Of a DNA stretch of 64,000 bases, positions 41,801-48,499 are shown in pieces. How positions within the stretch are numbered: position 1 is the stretch's first letter; every line of letters begins with the position of its first letter. Source of the DNA: Agelaius tricolor. Its lineage: Eukaryota; Chordata; Aves; Passeriformes; Icteridae. Location: NCBI GenBank assembly GCA_023055355.1, contig JALJCS010000001.1, positions 69,357,381-69,421,380 of the forward strand, read 5' to 3'. The notes beneath the pieces were generated by a model. It did no database searches. It had not been told where the DNA came from and saw only the letters and a list, made by a program, of their open reading frames with translations. Made by a program: the position numbers and the translations under genes.

Positions 41801-42255
41801 TTTTTAAAAGTGCCACCACATGCACAAGTAGGACTTAATTAGCAGGATTGAAACCCAAGCTGTAGAGTTGTGCTGTTGCTGTCTGCCCAGTTCAGTGGAT
41901 GATGCTGCCAGCCCCCCACCAGCAGCCAGATGAGCTGTCTGGCAGCAGCCTGGGAGGCTGAGGCAGAGAAGGGAGCTGCTGTGGGTCCCTCCATGCTGGG
42001 GAGAAGGGCTGTGCCTGTTCTGCTGATACAAGCTTGTGGAGTTTGTAGTCCCTAGTGGTTTGTGCCTCGCTTGTGGTGTTTAAAATAGTTTTTGCTTTTT
42101 CTTATGTGATACAGATATGCAAGAACTGCACAGGCTGCTTCGACCGGCACATCCCGTGTGTCTCCCTCAACTGCCCTGTGCTTTTCAAGCTCTCCAGAGT
42201 GAGCAGAGAACTGTCAAAGGCACCCTATCTCCGCCAGCTGCTTGACCAGTTTTAA
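1..42255 (+). CDS. REV3L: REV3L, DNA polymerase zeta catalytic subunit (3' part, 20 exons, 5' truncated by window)
   Basis: REV3L is the B-family catalytic subunit of DNA polymerase zeta, which extends from mismatched or damaged termini in translesion synthesis with REV7 (MAD2L2), POLD2, POLD3 and REV1. The coding join is 1-2885, 3261-4240, 4828-4910, 5945-6070, 7627-7819, 10161-10272, 19071-19186, 24183-24301, 24941-25059, 26006-26147, 29983-30227, 31201-31309, 32166-32372, 33006-33115, 34113-34227, 35722-35859, 36667-36857, 37916-38162, 39578-39787, 42115-42255. Every junction is GT/AG and the 6588 nt stay in frame to TAA, giving 2195 residues. The protein is closely similar to vertebrate REV3L (full human length about 3130 aa, recalled), so roughly the first 950 residues are missing to the left. 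Motifs seen are two REV7-binding motifs, DFQSLYPSI (motif A), the FGYT region (motif B), YGDTDS (motif C) and two C-terminal cysteine clusters. No frameshift or premature stop was seen. Small introns not listed separately hold no recognised element. Confidence 0.97.
3261..4240 (+). CDS. REV3L: REV3L exon with second REV7-binding motif
   Basis: The acceptor is TTCTTCACAG|GGAGATT and the donor TCTGCAG|GTAAAT. The junction codon AG|G gives Arg, followed by [17 protein letters not shown], a strongly conserved REV3L segment at the start of the B-family N-terminal fold. The second REV7-binding motif, [10 protein letters not shown], is at 3478-3507; two such motifs let one REV3L recruit two REV7 molecules. 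The following linker is poorly conserved and contains an acidic GAG-repeat tract (about 3884-3909, seven Glu before DYYVSYSS) that could vary in length. Confidence 0.96.
4828..4910 (+). CDS. REV3L: REV3L coding exon (83 bp)
   Basis: The acceptor is TTTACAG|AACC and the donor ATGAAG|GTAAAT. The exon enters at phase 1 and leaves at phase 0. It encodes [20 protein letters not shown] and a short tail, matching the REV3L segment that links the disordered middle to the N-terminal polymerase fold. Confidence 0.93.
4911..5944 (+). other. REV3L intron, no element recognised
   Basis: Intron of about 1 kb. Non-repetitive by eye, with short T- and G/T-rich runs (about 5630-5690). No gene or transposon recognised. 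Confidence 0.6.
5945..6070 (+). CDS. REV3L: REV3L coding exon (126 bp)
   Basis: The acceptor GGATAAG|AATCAA has an unusually weak pyrimidine tract. The donor is CATGAG|GTAACT. The exon encodes 42 whole codons, including [19 protein letters not shown], which is conserved in REV3L and starts the second half of the split N-terminal B-family fold. Confidence 0.94.
6071..7626 (+). other. REV3L intron, no element recognised
   Basis: Intron of about 1.6 kb. No gene, CR1 piece or simple repeat identified. Short open frames here lack codon structure or recognisable similarity. Confidence 0.6.
7627..7819 (+). CDS. REV3L: REV3L exon, start of exonuclease-like domain
   Basis: The acceptor is TTGCTAG|GTCCAG and the donor CCAAG|GTTCCT. 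It encodes [20 protein letters not shown] and on to [10 protein letters not shown]. This is the position of the exonuclease I motif in proofreading B-family polymerases, but the catalytic DxE pair is not present, as is usual in Rev3, which lacks proofreading. Confidence 0.96.
8265..8800. mobile_element. hAT (Charlie-like) non-autonomous DNA transposon with 8-bp TSD, in REV3L intron
   Basis: The element is 8273-8792 (520 bp). The left end reads CAGTGATACTCAACCT and the reverse complement of the right end reads CAGTGGTACTCAACCT, terminal inverted repeats with one mismatch. The CAGTGNT start is typical of hAT-Charlie elements. It is flanked by GTTTAGAC (8265-8272) and GTTTAGGC (8793-8800), an 8-bp target-site duplication with one change, as hAT transposases make. 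The interior is GC-rich and has no transposase frame, so it is a MITE-type element. Open frames inside it are chance. Confidence 0.82.
8801..10160 (+). other. REV3L intron right of the hAT element
   Basis: AT-rich intron sequence. No gene or further element recognised. Confidence 0.6.
10161..10272 (+). CDS. REV3L: REV3L coding exon (112 bp)
   Basis: The acceptor is TTTTCTAG|GGAGCA and the donor AAAAG|GTAGCA, phase 1 in and phase 2 out. It encodes [20 protein letters not shown] and on to NIVKR. It is part of the inactive exonuclease-like domain. Confidence 0.94.
10752..11228. repeat. Block with a 16-bp inverted repeat and a diverged ~32-bp direct repeat
   Basis: TTTTGTCTTCTCTGAA at 10752-10767 has its exact reverse complement at 11143-11158. 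Next to them, 10769-10800 and about 11196-11228 share TGGAAATC..TGCTC.ATCAAACTT with few differences. This could be a decayed non-autonomous element. I could not assign a family. Confidence 0.4.
18052..18092 (-). mobile_element. CR1 LINE 3'-end fragment (minus strand)
   Basis: AAGGTTGGAAAATACTTTAA followed by AATCATTCAGTCTAACC is the reverse complement of the conserved CR1 tail (GGTTGGACT..GATCTTAAAGGTCTTTTCCAACCT). Only about 40 bases are recognisable. Confidence 0.55.
19071..19186 (+). CDS. REV3L: REV3L coding exon (116 bp)
   Basis: The acceptor is CCTCTCTAG|ATATGA and the donor GCCAG|GTAAGT. It encodes [20 protein letters not shown] and [17 protein letters not shown], the exonuclease II-like region of REV3L. 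It follows the largest intron of the window (8.8 kb). Confidence 0.96.
19327..19343. repeat. (CA)n microsatellite
   Basis: About eight uninterrupted CA units, visible directly. Confidence 0.9.
22695..22720. repeat. A-rich tract
   Basis: Run of A interrupted by one G, followed by GGAGGGG. Could be the tail of a retroposed sequence, but no body was recognised upstream. Confidence 0.7.
24183..24301 (+). CDS. REV3L: REV3L coding exon (119 bp)
   Basis: The acceptor is GTCTTTAG|ATGAAA and the donor CATGAG|GTAAAT. It encodes [20 protein letters not shown] and [16 protein letters not shown], still in the exonuclease-like domain. Confidence 0.95.
24941..25059 (+). CDS. REV3L: REV3L coding exon (119 bp)
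   Basis: The acceptor is TTTTCCTAG|GTGAAT and the donor CTACAG|GTAATG. It encodes [20 protein letters not shown] and on to [14 protein letters not shown], matching vertebrate REV3L. Confidence 0.95.
26006..26147 (+). CDS. REV3L: REV3L coding exon (142 bp)
   Basis: The acceptor is CTGACAG|ATGGAA and the donor TCCCAG|GTAAGA. It encodes [20 protein letters not shown] and on to [13 protein letters not shown], the junction between the exonuclease-like domain and the polymerase palm. Confidence 0.95.
27700..28928 (+). mobile_element. CR1 LINE with large internal deletion, in REV3L intron (sense orientation)
   Basis: 28060-28928 aligns by eye with the CR1 reverse transcriptase region: GATGATCTGGACAATGGGAT, then AAAAGGACCTGGGGTGCTGG and GTGGCCAAGAAGGCCAATAG. 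It ends in the CR1 tail AGAGGTCTTTTCCAACCTAA with a degenerate ATTCTAYG end. Just upstream, 28018-28060 encodes [12 protein letters not shown], matching the start of the CR1 endonuclease domain. Endonuclease start and reverse transcriptase are thus fused near 28061, and most of ORF2 is missing. The sequence 27700-28018 resembles CR1 5' sequence, so the left boundary is approximate. Many stops and frameshifts show it is dead. Confidence 0.82.
29764..29818 (-). mobile_element. CR1 LINE 3'-end fragment (minus strand)
   Basis: ACCATAGAACGGTTAGGGTT then GGAAGGCACCTAAAGATGAT is the reverse complement of the CR1 tail. It lies just left of the motif A exon. Confidence 0.75.
29983..30227 (+). CDS. REV3L: REV3L exon with polymerase motif A
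   Basis: The acceptor is GATTTGCAG|TACCGT and the donor GGAAA|GTAAGT, phase 2 out. Motif [11 protein letters not shown], is at 30142-30171. Its first Asp coordinates catalytic Mg2+, and the Leu of SLYPS is the fidelity-controlling residue known in yeast and mammalian Pol zeta. The exon has more GC-ending codons than its neighbours. Confidence 0.97.
31201..31309 (+). CDS. REV3L: REV3L coding exon (109 bp)
   Basis: The acceptor is TTTATTAG|GTATGA and the donor GTCAAG|GTAATG. It encodes [20 protein letters not shown] and on to SPSGVAFVK, in the polymerase palm between motifs A and B. Confidence 0.95.
32166..32372 (+). CDS. REV3L: REV3L exon with polymerase motif B (fingers)
   Basis: The acceptor is TGGCAG|CCTTCA and the donor ACTGAG|GTAAGG, 69 whole codons. 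It contains [16 protein letters not shown] and the motif B region [20 protein letters not shown], which binds the incoming nucleotide. Compared with the human sequence as I recall it, this exon has more substitutions than the exons on either side. Confidence 0.96.
33006..33115 (+). CDS. REV3L: REV3L exon with first part of motif C
   Basis: The acceptor is TTTGCAG|ATTGGA and the donor GACAG|GTAATT. It encodes [20 protein letters not shown] and YGDTD. The two Asp of DTD are the second metal-binding catalytic pair, and the following Ser codon is split by the intron. Confidence 0.96.
34113..34227 (+). CDS. REV3L: REV3L exon completing motif C; 3' end lies in a tandem duplication
   Basis: The acceptor is TCTTCTAG|CATGTT and the donor AAAAG|GTAAAA. 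It encodes the Ser of DTDS, then [20 protein letters not shown] and on to [10 protein letters not shown]. The last 23 bases and the donor are included in an exact 83-bp tandem duplication, so a second copy of the exon end and donor sits in the intron. Confidence 0.96.
34205..34370 (+). repeat. Exact 83-bp tandem duplication spanning an exon end and splice donor
   Basis: 34205-34287 and 34288-34370 are identical base for base. Each unit contains the last 23 bases of the REV3L exon, the donor AAAAG|GTAAAA, and 60 bases of intron ending in an AATAAA hexamer (34281-34286 and 34364-34369). The second donor is at 34311. Confidence 0.95.
34228..35721 (+). other. REV3L intron starting within the tandem duplication
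   Basis: The first 143 bases belong to the 83-bp tandem duplication. The rest is AT-rich with no element recognised. Confidence 0.65.
35722..35859 (+). CDS. REV3L: REV3L coding exon (138 bp)
   Basis: The acceptor is CATTCCAG|GTCTAC and the donor TCCAAG|GTAAAC. It encodes [20 protein letters not shown] and [15 protein letters not shown]. The KKRYVGY block is the conserved B-family region after motif C (palm/thumb boundary). Confidence 0.96.
35860..37915 (+). other. Two REV3L introns around exon 36667-36857
   Basis: Introns 35860-36666 and 36858-37915. AT-rich, no gene or transposon recognised. Around 36890-37020 a GACCTTTT..TGACAGGTTA-type phrase recurs about every 60 bases (CTTGACCTTTTCCTGACA, CTTGATCTTTGTACTGACA, CTTAACCTTTGTACTGTCA), a short diverged tandem repeat. 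Confidence 0.55.
36667..36857 (+). CDS. REV3L: REV3L coding exon (191 bp), thumb
   Basis: The acceptor is TGTAAAG|ATACTT and the donor ACCAG|GTAATG. It encodes [20 protein letters not shown] and on to [20 protein letters not shown] in the thumb domain. Confidence 0.95.
37916..38162 (+). CDS. REV3L: REV3L coding exon (247 bp), unusually GC-rich
   Basis: The acceptor is TTTTGGCAG|GAGAAT and the donor CCCCGG|GTGAGT. It encodes [20 protein letters not shown] and on to [16 protein letters not shown], the end of the thumb. Nearly every third codon position is G or C, in sharp contrast to the AT-ending codons of the neighbouring exons and to the flanking introns. Confidence 0.96.
38163..39577 (+). 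other. REV3L intron, no element recognised
   Basis: About 1.4 kb. A locally purine- and GC-richer patch lies at about 38950-39300, with no recognisable gene or repeat family. Confidence 0.6.
39578..39787 (+). CDS. REV3L: REV3L exon with CysA zinc cluster
   Basis: The acceptor is CTTGACAG|ATTCAG and the donor GTCCAG|GTATGA, 70 whole codons. CysA is CPVC...CNKC at 39659-39706. It is followed by [20 protein letters not shown], a helix between the two metal sites. Confidence 0.97.
39788..42114 (+). other. Last REV3L intron, no element recognised
   Basis: About 2.3 kb of AT-rich sequence. A GC-richer patch at about 41850-42010 was not assigned. Confidence 0.6.
42115..42255 (+). CDS. REV3L: REV3L last coding exon with CysB [4Fe-4S] cluster
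   Basis: The acceptor is GATACAG|ATATGC and the stop TAA is at 42253-42255. CysB ligands by family pattern are the Cys codons at 42118, 42127, 42157 and 42172 (CKNC, IPC, LNC). In Pol zeta this cluster binds iron-sulfur and docks POLD2/POLD3. The C-terminus is [12 protein letters not shown], as in other vertebrates. Confidence 0.97.
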   Translation: MCKNCTGCFDRHIPCVSLNCPVLFKLSRVSRELSKAPYLRQLLDQF

Positions 42256-43290
42256 ATGATCTGTGTTACAGGATTCCAGGTGCTATTTTTTTTTTCCTTC
42301 AGTGTTTACCACACTAAGACTATTGTGCATGGTGCTTTTTCAATTCTCACCTAGTCCAGGATTTCCATTTTAACTGTTGGGTTTATTGTCTGAAGAATAA
42401 TGAACGCTTACCATAACTAAATTGAAAAAAAAAAAAACTACCCAACCCATTTGTTGATCTATGAATAGCTCACTTTTTAAGATGTAAAAATTTCTTCTTC
42501 CTTTCATGTTTCTAACATACTGTTTTATAATGCTGATGTTGAAATAGCTCTGTGTAACATCTTGTAAATCCATTTCAAAGTAGAAGTCAAGTTTACTTCC
42601 TGGAGGAAGGAGCACTGAAAACCTCTTGAAATGATAAAACCATTCGTGTGTGTTCTTGAACTGTCAGTATCAAGACGTGTTACTTATATATTCTCCATTC
42701 ACTTTATAATTTTGTCTGCGAAATATTTTGTAAATACACTTTTTTACTTTTCAAACAACTGAGTAAAATAATGTGCAATGACTTTTATACAGATAATTTT
42801 AAAGTTGGTTGGTATATCTCCTCCTAAGTTTTGCTTGATTCCAAGTAGATTGTTATTTTGATCAGACTGTGCAAGCAGTAGTACCATGTGTAGCATTTTG
42901 AAACATTATTTTCTAAAAATTGCTGTCTTGCTTTAGCTATTAATGGGGCATTGTGAGGAACTGTGCAAAGACATTTTTGTTACAAACCTGTGGGACTGTT
43001 GCAATACTTTAAATATAAAATTTTATTCCATTTTTGCTTGTTTTGTATAGACATTTCTATTGCTTCTAAATATGCTTAAAATATTTTCTTTCCTTACGTA
43101 CTGTACAGTTAAATCTTATTTGCCACCATCTTGACAAAATGTGTATTTAGAATATTTGTATAACTGTATAAAATGGAAAAGGAATTACGTGGTCAGTGCA
43201 TTGTTTTCTAAACTGGAAATCATTTTGTTTTAGAAGTTAATAATGGAAACCATATTAAAGTTGAATAAAATGATATGGTAAAAAATGATT
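42256..43290 (+). other. REV3L: REV3L 3' UTR
   Basis: AT-rich non-coding sequence from the stop codon to the strong AATAAA at 43264. The end is inferred as 15-25 bases past the hexamer. No other gene or recognised repeat is seen in it. Confidence 0.8.
43264..43269 (+). terminator. REV3L polyadenylation signal AATAAA
   Basis: AATAAA in the context TTGAATAAAATG. It is followed about 25-45 bases later by a T/G-rich stretch (TGATTTGGGTTTTTTTAAT) typical of a downstream element. Confidence 0.75.
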
Positions 43291-43532
43291 TGGGTTTTTT
43301 TAATATTTACCCTCAATTTGTTTCTGTCTCTGGCACACACAATAATGTAAAACAAAACTGCTCAAATCAAAGTTAAGAATCCAGCTTAAACTTTGGGATC
43401 TAAAACATCGGTAGAAGTTTTTAGAGGCCTTCCCCAAACCAGAAGAGAAACATTTCCAGTTTTCCATTAGTCAGACAAAGACTGAGTTTTAAATTTAAAA
43501 GTCTAGAGAAGGTTTGAAAAATAGAAGAAAAC

Positions 43533-43538
43533 TTTATT
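43533..43538 (-). terminator. Candidate distal MFSD4B polyadenylation signal
   Basis: TTTATT on the plus strand, that is AATAAA in transcript sense, followed by a T-rich downstream stretch. It lies about 265 bp from the REV3L signal on the other strand. Confidence 0.5.
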
Positions 43539-46133
43539 TACATCAAGGAACCTGAGTGCCTTCTCCAGATAAGAATTTATTACAGTCAAGACACCAGTCT
43601 ATTAAATGTCACACAGTAAAACCCACACCAAGCAGAATAAAAACTATTACATGTAATAATAGAAAATCCACAGATTGCAATGCACTTGTATGCAAAGTAA
43701 CTCTAAAAAAACAAAACATCAAGGCAGAAAACTTTGCCTGGTCTTGCATTCAAGCATTGGTCAAGTACAGAATAAAAGTGCAAATGCCAGGAGTGAGTGC
43801 TTGTAGTACAGTCCAGCACTTGGCAGTGCCTCAGGATAAATAAAGTATTAAATGACACTTAGCTGCAAGAGGTTACCTTTCACACTGGAGCAGAGCACTC
43901 ATCTTCAAACTATTACTGGGTTTGTGGACAAAAATATGATTCTTATCAAATTCAGGTATCTAATTCATGGATTAAAGCTCTTGTCCTCAACAGAGGGATG
44001 GCTTTTCTAGCATAAGGAGGGCAATAGTAATGTAATATAGTAACTCCAAGTAATTTCAACCCCCAACATGTAAGTACTTGAGCTTTCTGGAGGACCTGTA
44101 ACTTAAAATAGATCTGCATTGCAAATAGATCCTTACTTCAGCTGTAGATTGGAAATATCCTAGATCTTGTTTTAAACTTGAATTGCTTCAAGCATTTCAT
44201 TTTCAGTCAAGGGCAGCCCCTGCTGTTAAAAGCAGGCTGGTTAGGGGATAAGGAGAACACTTTCTGTCTGTCTATCCCAGTTCAAGTTTAAGACCAGAAC
44301 TAAGACACTGAAGGCTCCAAGTTCTCATTAAGATGACTCTAAATTTCAGTGGAAAGTGATTCTACATAGATAATACTTCAGCTTCCACTGTCTTACAGCC
44401 ACTGCTTTTTGGATCCTTTACTTGTGGGAAAAGGCTGCTCTTACCTTGGCATTCCTGCCTGTTGCTCCATTCCTACTACACAGGCCTCCTGCTTTTTAAG
44501 GAGGAAATGGGGATGAACTGAAGTTACTCTCACAGGAATTAATACAGGCAGGAAAAAAAAAAGAAATCTTTGTTTTGTGCAATATTTTTACATTTGCTGG
44601 GACAACGCTGGTCAGAAACACAAATAAGTGTCTGTATAGATGCAGTAGGATAAGCTTCTAAGAGATTACAGCATATTTCCCAATGCAGCTTTGATTTCAT
44701 TTTCTGGGGTTTTTTAGTACTTGATTATGCAAACGATATAAACTATTCATGTAAACTATCCCTGAGAACAGTCCTACATGTAGGACATTCCAGTCTGGAA
44801 TTTCATCAAAACGTAGTATATCAAACTGGGGGAGTTTGGAATCTTCCTGGTTTCCCAGTATCTTTCTTTAAATAATTTTCTTCTGGCACCACGATCTTGG
44901 GTATAGGGAAACTTTTTTATAGCAACATCAATACAGCTGAATCTGGGGGATGGCTGCCATAGAACAGTTTCTGTATCTTTCATTGTGTGCAGGTGTCCTG
45001 CACCTACTCCCTGCCCCTCCACCAGGGAGATTTCTCCTCACCATCAGCTGACACCCCCTACTTCCCTACTAGAACAGCATGCAGGAGGGAAAATGGGAAG
45101 AGGAAACAATGAAATGCAGGCTCCAGGTGCCCTCATTCCATCCCCTCTCTGCCTACCACACTGTTTGCTTCACTTCACACCAGCAAAGCACACAAGGCCA
45201 CACAGACTCAGTCCTGTGCCCAGGCCAGGGCTGGGGCTGGCATTGAACATCCCTGGAAGCAAACAGAACCCTCGTGCCACAAGTGAAACAAGGCTGCATT
45301 CTAAAGTGCAGGTTCATGCATTGCACTGGAAAAAATGCCACAGAAGGAATCCATCAAAAACACAGTGGCATTTAAGTGCCAGCAGCAGAAAGAGAGGGAG
45401 GCTCTGCAACATGCCAAGCTATTAACAAAAAAACTTTCACTACAAGGTGATTCTGGCTTCTTAGTAACTTCTCAGAAGAAAAGAAGAAGCCATTCAAGCC
45501 TAGGTTGCATAGCTGAAGGAAAAGAGAGGGAACAAAAACAGACCTGGAAATCCAGGAACATCTAACATTCTGTGCTGTTACACCTAGAGCCCTTTTGTTA
45601 CTAAATGAAACCTCTTAGGCAAGAAACATACTAACAAAAGTGCGAAGTTAAAAACCCCAAACAAAGAACATTCTTATCACACAGACTTAAAAAAATACTT
45701 AACTGATTTGGAGCTCCAAGCTGACAAATGGCAAGATTACTGTTCAGAGACAGATTTTGCATTTACTGCTACTTTTTTCCTTTCACTGGGAGGGCTCCCT
45801 GGCATGGCTGCACCTGCCCAGGGTTTCCTGCTTAGCAGCAATGAATCTTCACATCCAAACCACTGCTTCTCCGCTAGGGAAAGTCCATCTCCATGTCATC
45901 CCCCAAAGAAAAAACCCAAATGTCACCAAGCCAGCTGGCCGGGGCAAGTAGTCATTCTGGAAAGGATTGTCTCACTGATAATTCCCTCTCCTCAAATCTC
46001 CATTGTAACACATTCCCCTGGTAAGTCTTGGGACAGGAAACCAGAGAAGTTGTGATAACCTTTAACAACTGGCTTTAAAATACCATCTATTAAGCAATCT
46101 CTTTTACCTGAAGGGAGCCAGCAAGAAAGGTGG

Positions 46134-46430
46134 AGTGGGACTTTTTACAAGAGCATACTGTAGGATAGAACAAGGGGGAATGGCTTCAAACTGAAAGTAG
46201 CTTTAGATTAGATATCAGGGAAAAAAATCTTTCCTGTGAGGGTGGTGAGGCACTGAAACAGGTTGCCCTGAGAAATTGTGGATGCTCCAGCCCTGGAAGT
46301 TTTCAAGGCCAGTCTGGATATAGAGTTCTGAGCAACCTGTTCCAGTGGAAGGTGTCCCTGCCATGGCAGCAGGTTGGAACTGGATGATCTTTAAAGGTCC
46401 CTTCCAACTCAAACCATTCAAAGATTACAT
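46134..46430 (+). mobile_element. CR1 LINE 3' end (plus strand), antisense to MFSD4B 3' UTR
   Basis: Matches the CR1 3' region: AGGATAGAACAAGGGGGAAT, then TTTAGATTAGATATCAGG, GGTGGTGAGGCACTGAAACA and the tail TTGGAACTGGATGATCTTTA AAGGTCCCTTCCAACTCAAA. The terminal octamer repeat is degenerate. Confidence 0.88.
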
Positions 46431-46460
46431 GATAATTTTATCATCTTCTGTGTACATTTT

Positions 46461-46466
46461 TTTATT
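46461..46466 (-). terminator. Candidate proximal MFSD4B polyadenylation signal
   Basis: AATAAA in transcript sense within GAAATAAAAAAATG, about 800 bases after the stop codon. Confidence 0.4.
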
Positions 46467-46640
46467 TCAGTGGTAGTGCCATAATTAAAATCAGAAATAC
46501 TTTCAATTATTTAGATTTGTTGCCACGGTTTAATAGGTTGGAGTTATGCATTTGAGCAGATAAACAATGGCCCATTTTGTGCCCTTTCTCATAAACTGCT
46601 TTTTAGTGACCCAAAGGCATGATTTCACCCCTAAGAAATG

Positions 46641-46693
46641 TACTTTTGGGCATTTCCTAATCTCCACATGCAAATATGCCAGCATTTCCCAGG
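46641..46693. repeat. Dispersed repeat, copy 1 (related to 50092-50144)
   Basis: TTTGGGCATTTCCTAATCTC and CCAGCATTTCCCAGG are shared with the copy at 50092. Most differences are C/T or A/G changes, as expected of an old dispersed element. Family not recognised. Confidence 0.6.
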
Positions 46694-47264
46694 GGTTTTT
46701 TGTCTTTGTCTCAGCACCAAAAATTCCTGTAGTTTGCCACAGGTTATTCAATTTACAGGTCCTGGACACCACCAGAAATTTTAACTGATTTGATCACATA
46801 CAACCTTCAGACACAGTAGGAGCATTCCTCCTTCACAAGGTAAGAAAGTTCAGCATTACTGGTAACAGATGTCCCTCCTCTCTCACGAAACCATTTTGTG
46901 ACAGAGCATCTCAGACCTGCACCCTTCACTCACCTCAAAAAACTGAGTAGTCTGAGCAGTCCCCTTCTTTCCCAGTTATTACAGCATCTCTTCCTTGGAT
47001 GCATGCCTCATATTTAGAAAACATCTTTTACATTTTAACAGTTTTGGCATAGCCAAACATTTATCATATTGCCCCTTTCACATCACTGAGGACTTTCCCA
47101 CTCCAAGACATATCCCCACAGGCTGAAAATGAAAGAGGAGAAAGGACTGGGAAAATGAACATGCTGAGCTCTGCACCACTATGAAAGGATTCCTGAACCA
47201 CTTGACAACAGCTACAATTCAATTGCATTTCCATTAAAAATAAAAAAAAAAGTAAGTTTTGACT

Positions 47265-48499
47265 CTATTCACTCTTCTCCCAGTCAATACTCCCATTTTG
47301 TCTCCCAGAGAAACCATCAGCAACCACTGGAGGATCACCCAATGCATTGTCCAGATGGGGCTGGACAGCTGGAGAGTCCCCTGGTATCCTGTGGGAGGTG
47401 TCCATCAGAGAGTTTTTGAGCTCATCGTTCATTTCTACGACCTCAAAGTCTGCATCATTCCACTCTCTCACGTGCTCCTCCTCCTCCTCATCCTCAGTGA
47501 GCCTGGAGTTCGAGAGCAGAGTTTTCCGGGTCTCCCTGTCACTCACTTCTTGCGAGTCACGCTGCTGGGGCCAGTTGGCCAGTTTGTACATGGCGGGGAA
47601 GAGCAGCGCTGTCACCATGGAGGTGACAAAGGCGGTGTACATGACCACAGGAACGTGGTGGTACCTGCCCTGGAGGTAGCCCACCGCCACGGGGATGCAC
47701 ATCTCGCCCAGCGCCGCGCCCACCACGAACAGAGAAGCCGTTTTCCCTTCCACCACGGTGTACTGCTCGATCCAGGCGATGCCGCTGGGGAAGATGGTGG
47801 CCATGGACGCCCCGTACACGGCGCTGCCCACCCACAGCGCGGCCCGGAAGTGGGAGAAGAAGGCCAGGGCGACGGAGGAGGCAGCAGAGCACAGGAGGCT
47901 CATGACGATCATGGTGGCAGGGGACAGGAAAGCGGCGCCGAATATCGCCGCGCCTCTGCACGCGGCAAACGCGCCCCAGAAGACGGAATTCAGGGCGGCT
48001 GCTTCGCTTTCCTTCATCTCAGCAAAGACCATTGCATGAGTGTATACATAGGAGCCATAAGTGACCTCAGCTCCCACGTAGAACAAGAAGAACACGAACA
48101 GGAGACCAACGAGAGGCCAGTGGTATTTGGCAAGCCTGTCCTTCTGCGCAGAAGCCTTTGATTTGTCTTTAGCTGAGCTGCTCTTTGAAAACAAAACAAA
48201 AAAGAAGATGGAAACTAAGAGAATATAGGTCCCTATGAAAATATAGGACCACAAAAAGCTCTCACTGCGATGGTCATTCGGTGCTGGTGTAGTTGATGCA
48301 GCTGACGCTGTCGGCACAGACTTGAGGACAGACTGGTTTGTCTTTTCAGCCCCTGCAAGTTCCTCAGATTTAGAACTCCCCAAGTCCATTTGAGCCACCA
48401 TAGGAGCCAGAAATGCACCAGCAGCAAAACTGAAGTGCAAAGCCTGCAAGTGTGGCCCAGCCTCTGATCCCCAGGTGTACAGTGCCAGTACATTGCCAC
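47265..48499 (-). CDS. MFSD4B: MFSD4B exon 4 (last coding exon)
   Basis: The acceptor is GATCTGCAG|GTGGCA and the stop TAG is at 47265-47267. It encodes NVLALYTWGSEAGPHLQALH, then TM5-TM12 in a single exon, including HWPLVGLLFVFFLFYVGAEV, MIVMSLLCSAASSVALAFFS and CIPVAVGYLQG. The cytoplasmic tail is about 85 residues and acidic. The centre of the exon (about 47560-48000) is much more GC-rich than the flanks. Confidence 0.95.

Larger units (their letters stand above)
43286..47264 (-). other. MFSD4B: Likely MFSD4B long 3' UTR, tail-to-tail with REV3L
   Basis: No coding gene is seen here on either strand. On the minus strand AATAAA hexamers occur at 46461-46466 and 43533-43538. The second sits in TAAATAAAGTTTTC followed by T-rich sequence, a good polyadenylation context. 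If it is used, the UTR is about 3.7 kb and contains a CR1 copy. The true end is inferred, not shown. Confidence 0.5.

Noticed and set aside
47259..48161. 300-codon plus-strand open frame opposite MFSD4B exon 4
   Set aside because: The minus strand encodes a clear 12-TM carrier here. The antisense frame has His/Gly-rich nonsense composition caused by GC-rich codons.
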